Positions 18,592 to 30,704 of a DNA stretch of 64,000 nt are shown piece by piece. The notes below the pieces were generated by a model, which ran no database searches, was not told the DNA's origin, and saw only the letters and a program-made list of their open reading frames with translations. Both the position numbers and the translations under genes were made by a program. Location of the stretch: the NCBI RefSeq assembly GCF_014634745.1, contig NZ_BMBP01000005.1, positions 62,001-126,000 of the forward strand, in the 5' to 3' direction. Source of the stretch: Leuconostoc pseudomesenteroides KCTC 3652 (lineage in GTDB: Bacteria; Bacillota; Bacilli; Lactobacillales; Lactobacillaceae). Numbering within the stretch: the first letter of the stretch is position 1; each line of letters starts with the position of its first letter.

Positions 18592-18926
18592 CAATAATTG
18601 CACCAGATTTTAAAAAACAAGGGCAAGACGGTCTCATTCCGGCAGTGGTGGTTGACATCAAAACCAAGGCTGTATTAATGTTGGCTTACATGAACGAAAC
18701 GAGTTACCAATTAACTAAAACAACAATGGAAACATGGTTTTGGTCGCGTGAGCGCCAAACCCTGTGGCACAAAGGTGCGACTAGTGGCAATACACAGCGC
18801 GTTATCAGTATGTCATTGGATTGCGACAGAGATACACTATTAGTCGAGGTTGAACCGAACGGCCCAGCCTGTCATACTGGCGCGTATTCATGTTTTTTCA
18901 ATCCGGTTGCAGATGTTAGCGTATAG
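18588..18926 (+). CDS. hisI: Phosphoribosyl-AMP cyclohydrolase
   Basis: Opens the adenine ring of PR-AMP. 112 residues, monofunctional. Zinc and catalytic residues are seen in [27 protein letters not shown] and [12 protein letters not shown]. The separate hisE follows after an 17-nt gap with a GGAAGG ribosome binding site. Confidence 0.96.
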   Translation: MTIIAPDFKKQGQDGLIPAVVVDIKTKAVLMLAYMNETSYQLTKTTMETWFWSRERQTLWHKGATSGNTQRVISMSLDCDRDTLLVEVEPNGPACHTGAYSCFFNPVADVSV

Positions 18927-18943
18927 TTGGGAAGGAATGGAAT

Positions 18944-19276
18944 ATGGCACAACAATCAATTGAAGCGCTCTACGCAGCAGCCTTGGCGCGTAAAAATAAC
19001 CCACAAGAAGGTTCTTATACAGATTATTTATACCAAAAAGGACTCGATAAAATTTTAAAAAAAGTTGGTGAAGAATCAACAGAGGTCATTCTAGGCGCTA
19101 AAAATAATAACGATGAACTAATTTATGAAACGGCGGATTTATTTTTTCATCTAATTGTTCTCTTAGTTGAAAAAAATGTTACACTTGATGATATTAAGGA
19201 CGAACTGGGGTCGCGCATTGGCCAACAATCTCAGTTGCATGAACGCCAAGATTGGCGAGGAGATGAGCAAAAATGA
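18944..19276 (+). CDS. hisE: Phosphoribosyl-ATP pyrophosphohydrolase
   Basis: Hydrolyses PR-ATP to PR-AMP; MazG-like all-alpha fold. 110 residues with the metal motif [13 protein letters not shown] and the [13 protein letters not shown] helix. Overlaps hisC by 4 nt. Confidence 0.96.
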   Translation: MAQQSIEALYAAALARKNNPQEGSYTDYLYQKGLDKILKKVGEESTEVILGAKNNNDELIYETADLFFHLIVLLVEKNVTLDDIKDELGSRIGQQSQLHERQDWRGDEQK

Positions 19277-20346
19277 AGGAAACAGTTAAAAAGCTAGCGG
19301 CTTATCAAGCGGAACTACCAGAAGAAGTGGTTAAAGCCAAGTATGGGTTACAACATCTAGCACGTCTGTCGGCTAATGAATCAGTTTATGGACCATCACC
19401 AAAAGTCGGAGAGGCTGTGCGCGCGGTGTCTGATGATGTGTTAGGCTATTACCCTGATGGTCAAGCAACGCCTTTGCGTGAAGCAGTAGCAGACTTAACA
19501 CAAGTTAATCCTGAAAACTTAGTATTTGGGGTAGGTGCTGACGAACTCATTCAGCTGTTGACACGTACCATTTTGACACCAGAATCTGAAATGATTGTGC
19601 CAGACCCAACATTTGGTGAGTATGCACTCCACGCCGAAATTGAACAAGCGACAACAGTGAAAGTTCCAGTTAAACCAGACGATGGGCATGTTGATTTTGA
19701 GGCCATGTTAGCTGCTATCACTGATCAAACAACGATGATTTGGTTGGCCAATCCCAATAATCCAACAGGTGTTTTTGAAAAAGCCGTCGATATTGAAGCA
19801 TTTTTGACAAAATTACCAAGCACGGTGACACTAGTTGTTGATGAAGCTTATTATGATTTTGTGGATGAACCAGATGCTACAGTGGCACCACTTGTCTCAC
19901 AATATAAAAATTTGGTTGTACTACGCACGTTGTCTAAAGCCTATGGATTAGCTAATTTGCGCATTGGCTATGGTATCATGCAGGATCCGCTATATACAGC
20001 GATGCAAGCCGTGCGCTTACCATATAATTTGTCAACTTACCAAATTGTTGGTGGTACGGCTGCCATTTTGGATCAAGATTATTTGGCAAAAAACGTGGCA
20101 GCGTTTCAATCCGAACGAACCAAATTCCAAAATTTTTTACGTGATGAGGGGCTCACATTTTATGAGTCACAGGCCAATTTCATTTGGATTAAAGTGGGTG
20201 AAACTAAGAAAGTCGGTCAAGCGTTGTTGCAATTGGGCTATCAAGTCAACGATCGCTTAAATTCCGAGTGGATTCGTATTGCCTTAGGGACACCGGATGA
20301 TAATGAAGGGTTAAAAGAAGCATTTCTAGCAGCATTAAAGAACTAA
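19273..20346 (+). CDS. hisC: Histidinol-phosphate aminotransferase
   Basis: PLP-dependent transamination of imidazole acetol phosphate. 357 residues, fold type I. Seen: [30 protein letters not shown] and the PLP-lysine segment [16 protein letters not shown]. Last gene of the operon; its final codons form the 5' arm of the terminator. Confidence 0.96.
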   Translation: MKETVKKLAAYQAELPEEVVKAKYGLQHLARLSANESVYGPSPKVGEAVRAVSDDVLGYYPDGQATPLREAVADLTQVNPENLVFGVGADELIQLLTRTILTPESEMIVPDPTFGEYALHAEIEQATTVKVPVKPDDGHVDFEAMLAAITDQTTMIWLANPNNPTGVFEKAVDIEAFLTKLPSTVTLVVDEAYYDFVDEPDATVAPLVSQYKNLVVLRTLSKAYGLANLRIGYGIMQDPLYTAMQAVRLPYNLSTYQIVGGTAAILDQDYLAKNVAAFQSERTKFQNFLRDEGLTFYESQANFIWIKVGETKKVGQALLQLGYQVNDRLNSEWIRIALGTPDDNEGLKEAFLAALKN

Positions 20347-20365
20347 CACAGGTTAGTTCTTTTTT
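20338..20365 (+). terminator. Terminator of the his operon
   Basis: AAGAACTAAC / GGTTAGTTCT stem with a 3-nt ACA loop and a T run; it overlaps the hisC stop. Confidence 0.88.
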
Positions 20366-20409
20366 AGTTCAAAAAGTAACGACTTTTAGGACATTCTTGT
20401 GTTTTGTAA

Positions 20410-20423
20410 TGTAAACGCTTACA
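20410..20423 (+). promoter_or_regulatory. Perfect cre site upstream of the beta-glucosidase genes
   Basis: TGTAAACGCTTACA is a perfect palindrome matching the CcpA consensus TGWNANCGNTNWCA, 40 nt before the first GH1 start. A LacI-family operator is an alternative reading. A clear -35/-10 pair was not resolved here. Confidence 0.8.
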
Positions 20424-20441
20424 ATTATAGTTAAATAGTGA

Positions 20442-23281
<2,840 letters not shown>

Positions 23282-23291
23282 AGCATAGGGC

Positions 23292-23332
23292 ACCATGATC
23301 AGTCACTTTCATTGTCAAATGAGGATCATGGT
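23292..23332 (+). terminator. Hairpin after the GH1 pair
   Basis: ACCATGATC / GATCATGGT arms with a nested TCATT / AATGA inner stem; followed by a T-rich but interrupted stretch. It could end or stabilise the GH1 mRNA; not a classical T-tract terminator. Confidence 0.45.
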
Positions 23333-23428
23333 AAATTAGATTTTGTATATGTTTTGTTTTATATCAATGAACAATTTTATTTGGTGACAGCACTACAAAA
23401 GTTTTGCAATAACGTTTATTTATAATCG

Positions 23429-23447
23429 GCAGCTTCGGCTGCTTTTT
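23429..23447 (+). terminator. GCAGC-TTCG-GCTGC hairpin with T run, just before the kinase
   Basis: Stable UUCG-tetraloop stem followed by TTTTT, ending 18 nt before the ROK kinase start; the kinase ribosome binding site (GGAGGA) is right after it. It is either the terminator of upstream read-through or a leader attenuator. A TATAAT at 23421-23426 precedes it without a good -35. Confidence 0.6.
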
Positions 23448-23465
23448 CATTCGGAGGAAGACAAC

Positions 23466-24359
23466 ATGATTTTAACAATAGATATTGGTGGGACTAGTGT
23501 GAAATATGCCGCCGTTACAGATGGCAATTTGGGTAAAATTTCATCCTTTGAGACGCCTAAAACTTGGGATGAAATGGTGAATCAATTGCGTGATGTCGCG
23601 CAAAATTTCACTAATATTGAGGGCGTGGCAATCAGTGCTCCGGGGGTTGTGAAATTTAAAGATGGGTTCATTAGTGGCAACTCAGCAGTACCTTACATTC
23701 ATCATTTTCCCATTGTCGATACTTTGGAAAAGCTATTCAAGGCGCCTGTCACAATTGAAAATGATGCTAACGCCGCGGGTTTAGCAGAAGTCAAACAAGG
23801 TGTTGCTGCTGGGGCAAATTCAGCAATATTTGTGGTCGTTGGCACAGGTGTGGGTGGCGCTGTTTATCTGAATGGGCAACTCGTGCGTGGCGCACATGGT
23901 TATGGTGGCGAGTTTGGCTATAGCTTTTTTGATGGCGTTAACTCCCAGTGGAGTGTCAAAGCTTCGGCGGTTGAAATGGCTAGACGTTACAACGTGAGAC
24001 ACGATACTTCGCTGTCTGGGAAAGAGTTGTATGACTTGGCAGAAAAGGGTGATGGCGTGGCAAAAATAAATGTGTCCCGCCAATTAGACAGTCTGGCTCG
24101 TGGTATTTTTAATCTGATGTTCATTGTTGATCCAGACATCATTGTGATTGGTGGGGGACTTTCACAAAATGCCGATATTTTAAACGAATTAAATCAACGC
24201 GTGTCAATTTTAATTGCTGACGTCAAAGGACATATTACTGATATGCCTGTCAACATTAAAGCTGCTCAATTTGGTAATTCGGCAAATTTAATTGGCGCTT
24301 ATGAAGTTTTCAAATCTTATTATCCCAATGTAAATGAAATGAAAACGAAGCAAGTATAA
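23466..24359 (+). CDS. ROK-family sugar kinase (probable beta-glucoside kinase)
   Basis: 297 residues with the ATP loop DIGGTSVKYA, the catalytic Asp in ENDANAAG, and VVVGTGVGGAVYLNG. The CxCGxxGC zinc motif of ROK glucokinases is not seen; the segment after GAHGYGGEFGY continues without it. Such forms occur among beta-glucoside kinases and uncharacterised ROK proteins. Placement between two GH1 enzymes and a cellobiose-type PTS IIC suggests it phosphorylates a beta-glucoside or the released glucose. Specificity is inference. Confidence 0.82.
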   Translation: MILTIDIGGTSVKYAAVTDGNLGKISSFETPKTWDEMVNQLRDVAQNFTNIEGVAISAPGVVKFKDGFISGNSAVPYIHHFPIVDTLEKLFKAPVTIENDANAAGLAEVKQGVAAGANSAIFVVVGTGVGGAVYLNGQLVRGAHGYGGEFGYSFFDGVNSQWSVKASAVEMARRYNVRHDTSLSGKELYDLAEKGDGVAKINVSRQLDSLARGIFNLMFIVDPDIIVIGGGLSQNADILNELNQRVSILIADVKGHITDMPVNIKAAQFGNSANLIGAYEVFKSYYPNVNEMKTKQV

Positions 24360-24512
24360 TTTTTTAATTATGATAATAATATTAAGTTGGAATATTCAAA
24401 CAACAAACACAATTACCCCGAAAAATTCACAATTAAATCCTTGTTAATTCACTGTTTTGCAACATTTATCCTGCATACTAAAAAAGTACATTAAGTCATT
24501 TCTTTCATAAGT

Positions 24513-24581
24513 TGTAACCGTTTACAAAAAAGTGTTGACATTTTCAAATAATGGGTTATGATATTAGTGTAACCGCTTACA
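24513..24581 (+). promoter_or_regulatory. Promoter flanked by two cre operators, for the PTS IIC gene
   Basis: TTGACA (24535-24540), 16 bp, TATGAT (24557-24562). A first cre TGTAACCGTTTACA (24513-24526) lies just upstream of the -35. A second, TGTAACCGCTTACA (24568-24581), lies over the expected start site. This layout fits strong CcpA or LacI-type repression, possibly by looping. The rest of 24360-24628 shows only AT-rich sequence. Confidence 0.85.
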
Positions 24582-24628
24582 AAAAGCGGAATTACGTAAA
24601 CAGGGAGTTTACAAAAGGAGAAATACTT

Positions 24629-26017
24629 ATGCAGAATAGTGCAAAGAGTAGTTGGGTAACTGACAAATTAATGCCACCTATCATGAAGTTTATCAACACT
24701 AAAGCAGTTACAGCGTTGAAAAATGGTATGGTGTATAGTTTGCCATTTATTATTATTGGATCTGTCTTTCTGATTTTGGCTAACGTACCGTATGTACCAG
24801 TTGCCACATGGCTGGCGGATCATGGTTGGTCGGCGGTGTTTGCTCAGGCTAACAATGCTAGCTTTGGTATGATTTCAATTTTCACAGTCGTTGGTATTGC
24901 GTATGTTTATGTACGTGATGAAGGGCAAGAGGCCTTGCCTGCTGGGTTCACCGCATTAGTAGCATTTCTATTGCTACAAACCATGTCGGTGCCGAACCCT
25001 GTCAATGAAGCAGCCTACAAGAATATTGATAAGTTGCCACATGCTGTACAAGAATTGTTGAGCAGTCCAGTGGCCGGCGTTTTGAATACAGCCAACATGG
25101 GCGGGCAAGGTATGATTGCTGCTATTATTGTTGGTTTGCTAGTTGGTTGGTCTTACTCAGCAATGATTAAGGCAGGTTGGAAGGTAACTTTGCCTGAACA
25201 AGTACCTGCAAACGTTGCGGGACAGTTCACAGCCATGATTCCAGCTTTTGTAGTCGTGACAGTATCTACTGCAATCTTTGCCATCTTCAAGTATGTATTC
25301 CATACAGATGCACTAGATTGGATTTATCAAGTTATTCAAACACCACTTCAGGGGATGTCAGATTCATTCCCGGCAGTTCTTTTGCTGGCATTCTTGGTCA
25401 CATTCTTCTGGTTCTTTGGTGTCCATGGCGGTATTATCGTTGGTGCTATCTCAGGTGCTTTCTTAATTCCTAACTCATTTGACAACATGGTAGCACGTAA
25501 GGCTGGTGAATTGACATTGTCAAACCCATCAGTTCATATTGTTACAAACGAATTCTTGAATAATTTCATTAACATGACTGGATCAGGTATGACGATTGGT
25601 TTGGTGGTCTTCACACTGGTACGTGCTCGTTCAGTTCAATTGAAGACACTTGGAAAAATTGAATTTATTCCTGGCTTGTTCAATATTAACGAACCATTCT
25701 TGTTTGGTATTCCAATGGTCTTGAATCCATTCTTGGCTATTCCATTCTTCCTCACGCCAGTTATTGCTGCCGTTGGAACTTACGCAATTATCTACTTTGG
25801 TATTGTGCCACCACTAAATGGTGTCGGTGTACCTTGGACAACACCACCAATTATTTCTGGACTTTTGGCTGGTGGTTGGCAATTTGCTATCTGGCAAGCA
25901 ATCTTAATTGCAATGTCAACAGCAATGTACTTCCCATTTGCTTTGAAGTATGACAAGATGCTACAGAAGCAAGAAGCTGAAAATGCTGCCGCTGCTGAAG
26001 AAGCTGCTACAAATTAA
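24629..26017 (+). CDS. celB: PTS cellobiose/lactose-type permease, IIC component
   Basis: 462-residue integral membrane permease of the lactose/cellobiose PTS family with about ten hydrophobic segments and the conserved FWFFGVHGG and PFLFGIPMVLNP motifs. The ATG at 24629 follows AAAGGAG by 8 nt; an ATG at 24551 lies inside the promoter and is rejected. No IIA or IIB gene is adjacent, so the partner proteins must be encoded elsewhere or the permease works without them. Ends in an Ala/Glu-rich tail and a terminator. Confidence 0.9.
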   Translation: MQNSAKSSWVTDKLMPPIMKFINTKAVTALKNGMVYSLPFIIIGSVFLILANVPYVPVATWLADHGWSAVFAQANNASFGMISIFTVVGIAYVYVRDEGQEALPAGFTALVAFLLLQTMSVPNPVNEAAYKNIDKLPHAVQELLSSPVAGVLNTANMGGQGMIAAIIVGLLVGWSYSAMIKAGWKVTLPEQVPANVAGQFTAMIPAFVVVTVSTAIFAIFKYVFHTDALDWIYQVIQTPLQGMSDSFPAVLLLAFLVTFFWFFGVHGGIIVGAISGAFLIPNSFDNMVARKAGELTLSNPSVHIVTNEFLNNFINMTGSGMTIGLVVFTLVRARSVQLKTLGKIEFIPGLFNINEPFLFGIPMVLNPFLAIPFFLTPVIAAVGTYAIIYFGIVPPLNGVGVPWTTPPIISGLLAGGWQFAIWQAILIAMSTAMYFPFALKYDKMLQKQEAENAAAAEEAATN

Positions 26018-26025
26018 AAAAAGTG

Positions 26026-26057
26026 AAAATACCAAGCTATATGCTTGGTATTTTTTG
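26026..26057 (+). terminator. Terminator after the IIC gene
   Basis: AAAATACCAAGC / GCTTGGTATTTT stem with a 5-nt TATAT loop followed by a T run. Confidence 0.9.
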
Positions 26058-26083
26058 TTGGTCGTACATGGTAAACTATCTTT

Positions 26084-26626
26084 ATGACATTACAGACAGC
26101 TGATCTACTATTCATTCCAAACAATCATGAAGCACTTGATGAGGCAATAGCGACCTCAACGGGCAATTATGTTCATGTTGCAATTGTGATTAATGCGCAC
26201 CAAATAATTGATGCCTCACCAAAACATGGTGTAGCAATTCAACGAATACGTGATTTCTTCGAAGAAGTTAACGTTGCAGATATTTATCGAGCTAGCTTGA
26301 CGGAAACGCAACAGTCACAAGTGATTTCACAGGCAATGTCCTATCAGAATCGACCCTATAATTTTTCGTTTTATCCTAATGATGATGGCTTATATTGTTC
26401 ACAATTGGTGCAGTTAGCATTTGCAAATGTGTTGACGATACCGCAACAACCGATGCAATTTGGTGATGACCAGCAGCCAATCTCAAATTATTGGCTAAAC
26501 TATTACCAAAAATTAGGTGTTGCAGTGCCCCTTAATCAACCTGGCACTAATCCACATGATCTATCAAAAACACCGCAACTCAATTACGTTGGGCAATTGC
26601 GTTACGGTGATCTATTAGTTGATTAA
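26084..26626 (+). CDS. YiiX-like permuted NlpC/P60 cysteine hydrolase
   Basis: 180-residue protein of the circularly permuted papain-like group. The early His lies in NYVHVAIV and the Cys in [12 protein letters not shown], with a DLLF start typical of YiiX/YebB proteins. No signal peptide, so it is probably cytosolic; a peptide, amide or lipid ester substrate is possible. Its last 4 bases overlap the convergent nadE gene. Confidence 0.78.
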   Translation: MTLQTADLLFIPNNHEALDEAIATSTGNYVHVAIVINAHQIIDASPKHGVAIQRIRDFFEEVNVADIYRASLTETQQSQVISQAMSYQNRPYNFSFYPNDDGLYCSQLVQLAFANVLTIPQQPMQFGDDQQPISNYWLNYYQKLGVAVPLNQPGTNPHDLSKTPQLNYVGQLRYGDLLVD

Positions 26627-27444
26627 TAAAACCATGTGTCGTAAATTGTGATTGGCTCATGGCGTTTTTGTTGACTCGCCAAGTAAAGTGACTCAATTTG
26701 AGTGGCGTCTTGTTCTGAGACGTCTCGACCCTCCAAATAATTATCGATAGCCTGATAGCTGACGCCGAGTGCAACTTCATCTGGTAACTGTGGTCGATCA
26801 TCCTCCAAATCTGCAGTTGGCACTTTATCATATAGATGCGCTGGCGCGTCGAGGGCCACTAATAATTGGCGACCTTGTCGTTTGTTGAGGCGCCAGAGCG
26901 GGTTGATATCTGTGCCGCCATCACCATATTTGGTGAAAAAGCCTGCAAAGGCTTCAGCGGCGTGATCAGTTCCCACAACAATACCGTTGTGCTCACGAGC
27001 AACAGCATACTGTGCAATCATGCGCATTTTTGGCTTAATTGACCCCCGACTCATATCATCAATGGTTAGCCCACCAGCACGTAAAGCGGTAGTCATGGCG
27101 TCTGTGGCGGGTTGAATGTCAGTGGTGACGATGGCATCAGGTTGGATAAATGTTAGGGCAGCTTGAGCATCATCTTCATCACGTTGCTTGCCATAAGGCT
27201 GGCGAATGGCGACAAATTTATAATCATCACCAGTTGTATCACGCAGCTCTTGTACCGCTATTTGGGCTAATTTGCCAGCAAGGGTTGAATCTTGACCACC
27301 GCTAATTGCCAAAACAAGGCTTGTGTATATTGAGTGGGTTAAATACTGTTTCAAAAAATCAACTGATCGACGAATCTCAGCGTCGGCGTCAATCATAGGT
27401 TGTACGTGCAATTCAGCAATCATTTTTGCTTGCAAGGGTCTCAT
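26623..27444 (-). CDS. nadE: NAD synthetase (ammonia-dependent)
   Basis: Makes NAD from deamido-NAD, ATP and ammonia. 273 residues, single-domain type with the P-loop [14 protein letters not shown], the [20 protein letters not shown] metal/NaAD region and the C-terminal [12 protein letters not shown] segment. It overlaps pncB by 4 nt, forming a two-gene nicotinate salvage operon. It also overlaps the convergent YiiX-like gene by 4 nt. Confidence 0.96.
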   Translation of the reverse strand: MRPLQAKMIAELHVQPMIDADAEIRRSVDFLKQYLTHSIYTSLVLAISGGQDSTLAGKLAQIAVQELRDTTGDDYKFVAIRQPYGKQRDEDDAQAALTFIQPDAIVTTDIQPATDAMTTALRAGGLTIDDMSRGSIKPKMRMIAQYAVAREHNGIVVGTDHAAEAFAGFFTKYGDGGTDINPLWRLNKRQGRQLLVALDAPAHLYDKVPTADLEDDRPQLPDEVALGVSYQAIDNYLEGRDVSEQDATQIESLYLASQQKRHEPITIYDTWFY

Positions 27445-28883
27445 TTTGACATCTCCTTAATGTGTTGTCGTGTTTCGTTGATTAAGTCAATTTTGGCGTC
27501 ATATAAGCTTTGTGATAAATCAACTGGATAAGTTTCAGGATTGAGCACACGTTTATACTCATCCCACAAATTATCCAGCGATTGCTTCGCATAGGTTTTA
27601 ACGGCCTTAATATCTGGCAAATCATAAATTAATTGGCCATTAACAAAAATATCATGAAGCATAGGTTCAGCGTTGAAATCATGGACGTCTTTTGAAATAA
27701 CAGGGTGATTAGGATCAAACATATGTAAATCCGTTTGCTGACGCGGATCTTCATTTGAAAAAGTGAGATAATCGCCTTCGGATTTACCGTCTTGTCGATC
27801 TGTGATGCGCCACACTTGTTTTTTGCCAGGGGTCGATACTTTTTCAACATTGTTGGAAATTTTGATCGTATTTTTGCCGTTGAAGCTAACCATTTTGTAA
27901 ACAGCACCTAAAGCTGGTTGATCAAAAGCAGTGATCAGTTTGGTGCCGACACCCCAAACATCTATTTTGGCACCTTGCATTTTTAAGTTTAAGATTGTAT
28001 TTTCGTCCAAGTCGTTGGACGCGTATATTTTAGCTGATGTAAAACCAGCTTCATCCAGCATTTTCCGAATGATTTTAGACAAATAAGCCATGTCACCTGA
28101 ATCAATTCTGACACCTTGAAAATTGATTTGGTTGCCAAATTCTTGCGCTACTTTGATGGCACTAGGGACACCGGACTTGAGTGTGTCAAAAGTGTCTACT
28201 AAGAAAACGACGTCTTTATGCGTTGATGCGTAAGCTTTAAACGCGTCGTAATCATTTTGATAGGCTTGCACTAAAGCGTGTGCATGTGTGCCAGAAATTG
28301 GAATATTGAATAATTTGCCGGCGCGAACATTAGATGTGGCATCAAAGCCACCGATAAAGGCAGCACGCGTTCCCCAAAGTGCTGCATCAATTTCTTGGGC
28401 GCGACGTGTGCCAAATTCCAGCAAGGGTTGACCATCAGTGACAGTAGCAATACGAGCGGCTTTGGTTGCAATCAGTGTTTGAAAATTGACCACATTGAGC
28501 AAAAGTGTCTCTAATAATTGCGCGTCGACCAGCGGCCCTTCAACTTGGAAAAGGGGTTCGTGATTAAACATCACTTCACCTTCGTAGGCTGAACGCAAAG
28601 TTGCTGTGAAATGCCAATTCTGCAAATAATCTAGGAAAGCATCATCATATAAATCTAAGCTACGAAGATAGTTAATGTCACTCTGACTGAAAGTGAGTTG
28701 CTTTAGAATAGTCACAATTCGCTCTAAACCGGCAAAAATAACGTAACCATTGTCAAACGGCATTTTTCTAAAGTACGCTTCAAAGACAACAGGTGTTTGA
28801 TCAATACCTTGCTGCCAATAGGTATAAATCATATTAATTTGATAGGCGTCTGTGTGTAATGTTAATGAATCATCTCGATACAT
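27441..28883 (-). CDS. pncB: Nicotinate phosphoribosyltransferase
   Basis: Salvages nicotinate with PRPP to nicotinate mononucleotide. 480 residues (long Gram-positive form). Seen: N-terminal [41 protein letters not shown] and [11 protein letters not shown]. An AAAGGA ribosome binding site precedes the start. Promoter sequences are shared back to back with tsaE in the 62-nt gap. Confidence 0.95.
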   Translation of the reverse strand: MYRDDSLTLHTDAYQINMIYTYWQQGIDQTPVVFEAYFRKMPFDNGYVIFAGLERIVTILKQLTFSQSDINYLRSLDLYDDAFLDYLQNWHFTATLRSAYEGEVMFNHEPLFQVEGPLVDAQLLETLLLNVVNFQTLIATKAARIATVTDGQPLLEFGTRRAQEIDAALWGTRAAFIGGFDATSNVRAGKLFNIPISGTHAHALVQAYQNDYDAFKAYASTHKDVVFLVDTFDTLKSGVPSAIKVAQEFGNQINFQGVRIDSGDMAYLSKIIRKMLDEAGFTSAKIYASNDLDENTILNLKMQGAKIDVWGVGTKLITAFDQPALGAVYKMVSFNGKNTIKISNNVEKVSTPGKKQVWRITDRQDGKSEGDYLTFSNEDPRQQTDLHMFDPNHPVISKDVHDFNAEPMLHDIFVNGQLIYDLPDIKAVKTYAKQSLDNLWDEYKRVLNPETYPVDLSQSLYDAKIDLINETRQHIKEMSK

Positions 28884-28930
28884 GATAGTGGTCCTTTTAG
28901 TTGTTAAGTATCATTATACCAATTATCTCG

Positions 28931-28939
28931 TGCTATAAT
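28931..28939 (+). promoter_or_regulatory. Extended -10 promoter directly before tsaE
   Basis: TGCTATAAT (TGN plus perfect -10). The expected start of transcription, about 7 nt downstream, falls on the tsaE ATG at 28946, leaving no room for a ribosome binding site. Confidence 0.6.
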
Positions 28940-28945
28940 GAAAGA

Positions 28946-29395
28946 ATGAAAGAATTTCTCACAAACAATTCACAGCAAACACAAGAATTGGCTCAAAAAG
29001 TAGCCCAATTGGTGCGTCGCGGTATGGTATTAACTTTGACTGGTGATCTTGGTGCTGGCAAAACAACTTTCACGCAAGGATTCGCTCGTGCTTTAGGTGT
29101 CACTGGTCGTGTTAAGAGCCCAACATTTAACATCATGAATACGTATATGGCCGGTGAAACACCGATTTATCATTTTGATGCCTATACTTTAGAAACAATG
29201 GGCGCTGAAAATCAAGGGTTTGAAGATTTTATCGGGACAGACGGTATTACTTTGATTGAATGGCCGCAATATATGGTTGATATTTTACCCAATGATCGTA
29301 TTGATTTTAACTTTCAGCGAACTAATGAAGATGATCAACGTCAAATTACCATCCATGGTATTGGGCAACTGGCTAATTTTGAGGACGCGTTATGA
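28946..29395 (+). CDS. tsaE: tRNA threonylcarbamoyladenosine ATPase TsaE
   Basis: Partner of TsaB/TsaD in t6A37 tRNA modification. About 149 residues with Walker A GDLGAGKTTF, the switch SPTFNIMN and the late LIEWPQYMVDILP segment, all typical of TsaE. The ATG at 28946 gives the usual N-terminus; no Shine-Dalgarno is visible upstream and the -10 element is 6 nt away. It overlaps the GNAT gene by 4 nt. Confidence 0.93.
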   Translation: MKEFLTNNSQQTQELAQKVAQLVRRGMVLTLTGDLGAGKTTFTQGFARALGVTGRVKSPTFNIMNTYMAGETPIYHFDAYTLETMGAENQGFEDFIGTDGITLIEWPQYMVDILPNDRIDFNFQRTNEDDQRQITIHGIGQLANFEDAL

Positions 29396-29886
29396 ACTTT
29401 GATATGAGCCAACCGATTGCATTTAGTTTGGAAGTGGCTGGGTTAGAAAACGCGGCACAATGGCAGGCACTCATTCAACAATTGATGACGGAAACGGATA
29501 CGTTTTTGATAGCTAGTATGCGAGACGGAGAAGTAGTGCCCGAGGAAAACGTTGGGCCAGCTATCACTTTGCTACTGATTGCTGAACAAGGGACGTTACG
29601 TTTCCCAGTAGGTATTGGCTCGATTGAAAATGGTGAAGTGGGTATGGCTATTTTATCTCAATTTCAAGGCGCTGGTTTAGGACAATCATTGATGACAGCA
29701 TTACTTTATTGGGCACAAACAAATGGTTTGCAACAGGTCTGGTTAGACGTGCAAGTAGACAATTTGCCAGCTAGACATATTTACGAGAAGTTTGGTTTTA
29801 TAATAGTAGGAAAGCAAGTGAATTTGACATTGCCAAATGGGCGTCAGACGCAGCTGCAAAAAATGGTTTTGGAGTTAGAAATATGA
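29392..29886 (+). CDS. GNAT-family N-acetyltransferase
   Basis: 164 residues with the acetyl-CoA motif A around QFQGAGLGQSLMTALL and the C-terminal NLPARHIYEKFGF motif B. It sits where rimI-like acetyltransferases often follow tsaE, but the sequence is not close enough to name it. Coupled to both neighbours by 4-nt overlaps. Confidence 0.85.
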   Translation: MNFDMSQPIAFSLEVAGLENAAQWQALIQQLMTETDTFLIASMRDGEVVPEENVGPAITLLLIAEQGTLRFPVGIGSIENGEVGMAILSQFQGAGLGQSLMTALLYWAQTNGLQQVWLDVQVDNLPARHIYEKFGFIIVGKQVNLTLPNGRQTQLQKMVLELEI

Positions 29887-30416
29887 ATTTTGTTGCAATG
29901 GATTTTGAAACAGCCAATCATGAAAAGCACTCAGCAGTATCGATTGCCTTAGCAGTTGTGAGAGATAATCAAATAGTGGATCAATTCTATTCATTAATAA
30001 AACCAGAAACGTCATTTAGTCATTATAATACGAAAATTCACGGTATTCATCAGGTTGATGTGGCACAAGCACCACAATTTCCTGATATTTGGCCAACAAT
30101 TGCACCACTTTTTACGGCAGATAAATTAGTGGTTGCGCACAATGCACCATTTGATAATGGTGTATTGAAAGGAACGTTAGACTATTACGGATTGCCTGAA
30201 CCACATTATATGTTACTTGACACCGTTCAAACAAGTCGCAAACTATTTCCAAATTTTCAAAACCATAAGTTGAATACAGTGGCGGAAAACTTGGGTATTG
30301 CGCTTGAACATCACCATAATGCATTAGATGATGCAGTGGCTGCGGCAAATATTTTAATATATGAATCCCAGCAATTTGGTGATTCAGCACTAAAATCATT
30401 TGTGAAAAATAAATAA
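29883..30416 (+). CDS. DEDDh 3'-5' exonuclease (DnaQ-like)
   Basis: 177-residue exonuclease domain related to the DNA polymerase III epsilon chain. Exo I is FVAMDFETAN, Exo II is AHNAPFDNGVL, and Exo III is HHNALDDAVAAANIL, giving all four acidic residues and the His. No polymerase or GIY-YIG part is attached, so it is a stand-alone DNA/RNA trimming enzyme. Third gene of the tsaE operon. Confidence 0.9.
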   Translation: MNFVAMDFETANHEKHSAVSIALAVVRDNQIVDQFYSLIKPETSFSHYNTKIHGIHQVDVAQAPQFPDIWPTIAPLFTADKLVVAHNAPFDNGVLKGTLDYYGLPEPHYMLLDTVQTSRKLFPNFQNHKLNTVAENLGIALEHHHNALDDAVAAANILIYESQQFGDSALKSFVKNK

Positions 30417-30440
30417 GCTATCCCAGATTGGATAGCTTAG
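30417..30440. terminator. Hairpin terminator between convergent genes
   Basis: TAAGCTATCC / GGATAGCTTA ten-bp stem with a 4-6 nt loop. T-rich sequence follows on the minus strand, so it best serves the small minus-strand gene, while its stem may also end the plus-strand operon. Confidence 0.7.
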
Positions 30441-30622
30441 AAAAAAATTGTGATGAGTGTATGACACCCGATTGCCAACGATAATCCCAGAATAACAGCG
30501 AGACTAAATCTAGAAACAGAAGCGGCTTTGCTGCTTTTTTTTGTGATTACGGCATCGTGATGGTTATAGTAAGCATGAATGTAGATATCGTCAATACGAC
30601 TCACATTTGGTCTCTTATCCAT
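30437..30622 (-). CDS. Small single-helix membrane protein, unknown
   Basis: 61 residues: a soluble, His/Tyr/Asp-containing N-terminal half (about 1-35) and one hydrophobic C-terminal helix (about 38-60). A very strong GGAGGTGAT lies 5 nt before the ATG and a terminator follows the stop, so it looks like a real monocistronic gene. The N-in, C-terminal-anchor layout is all that can be said about function. Confidence 0.7.
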   Translation of the reverse strand: MDKRPNVSRIDDIYIHAYYNHHDAVITKKSSKAASVSRFSLAVILGLSLAIGCHTLITIFF

Positions 30623-30704
30623 AGAATCACCTCCACCAATAACTTAATCATACGTCAATAATGTGGCGATATTGGCACTAAATCATGAAGAAACCATGTT
30701 GTTT

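Noticed and set aside
24551-24628. Upstream ATG extending the PTS IIC protein by 26 residues
   Set aside because: It lies within the promoter and cre operator; the later ATG has an ideal ribosome binding site.
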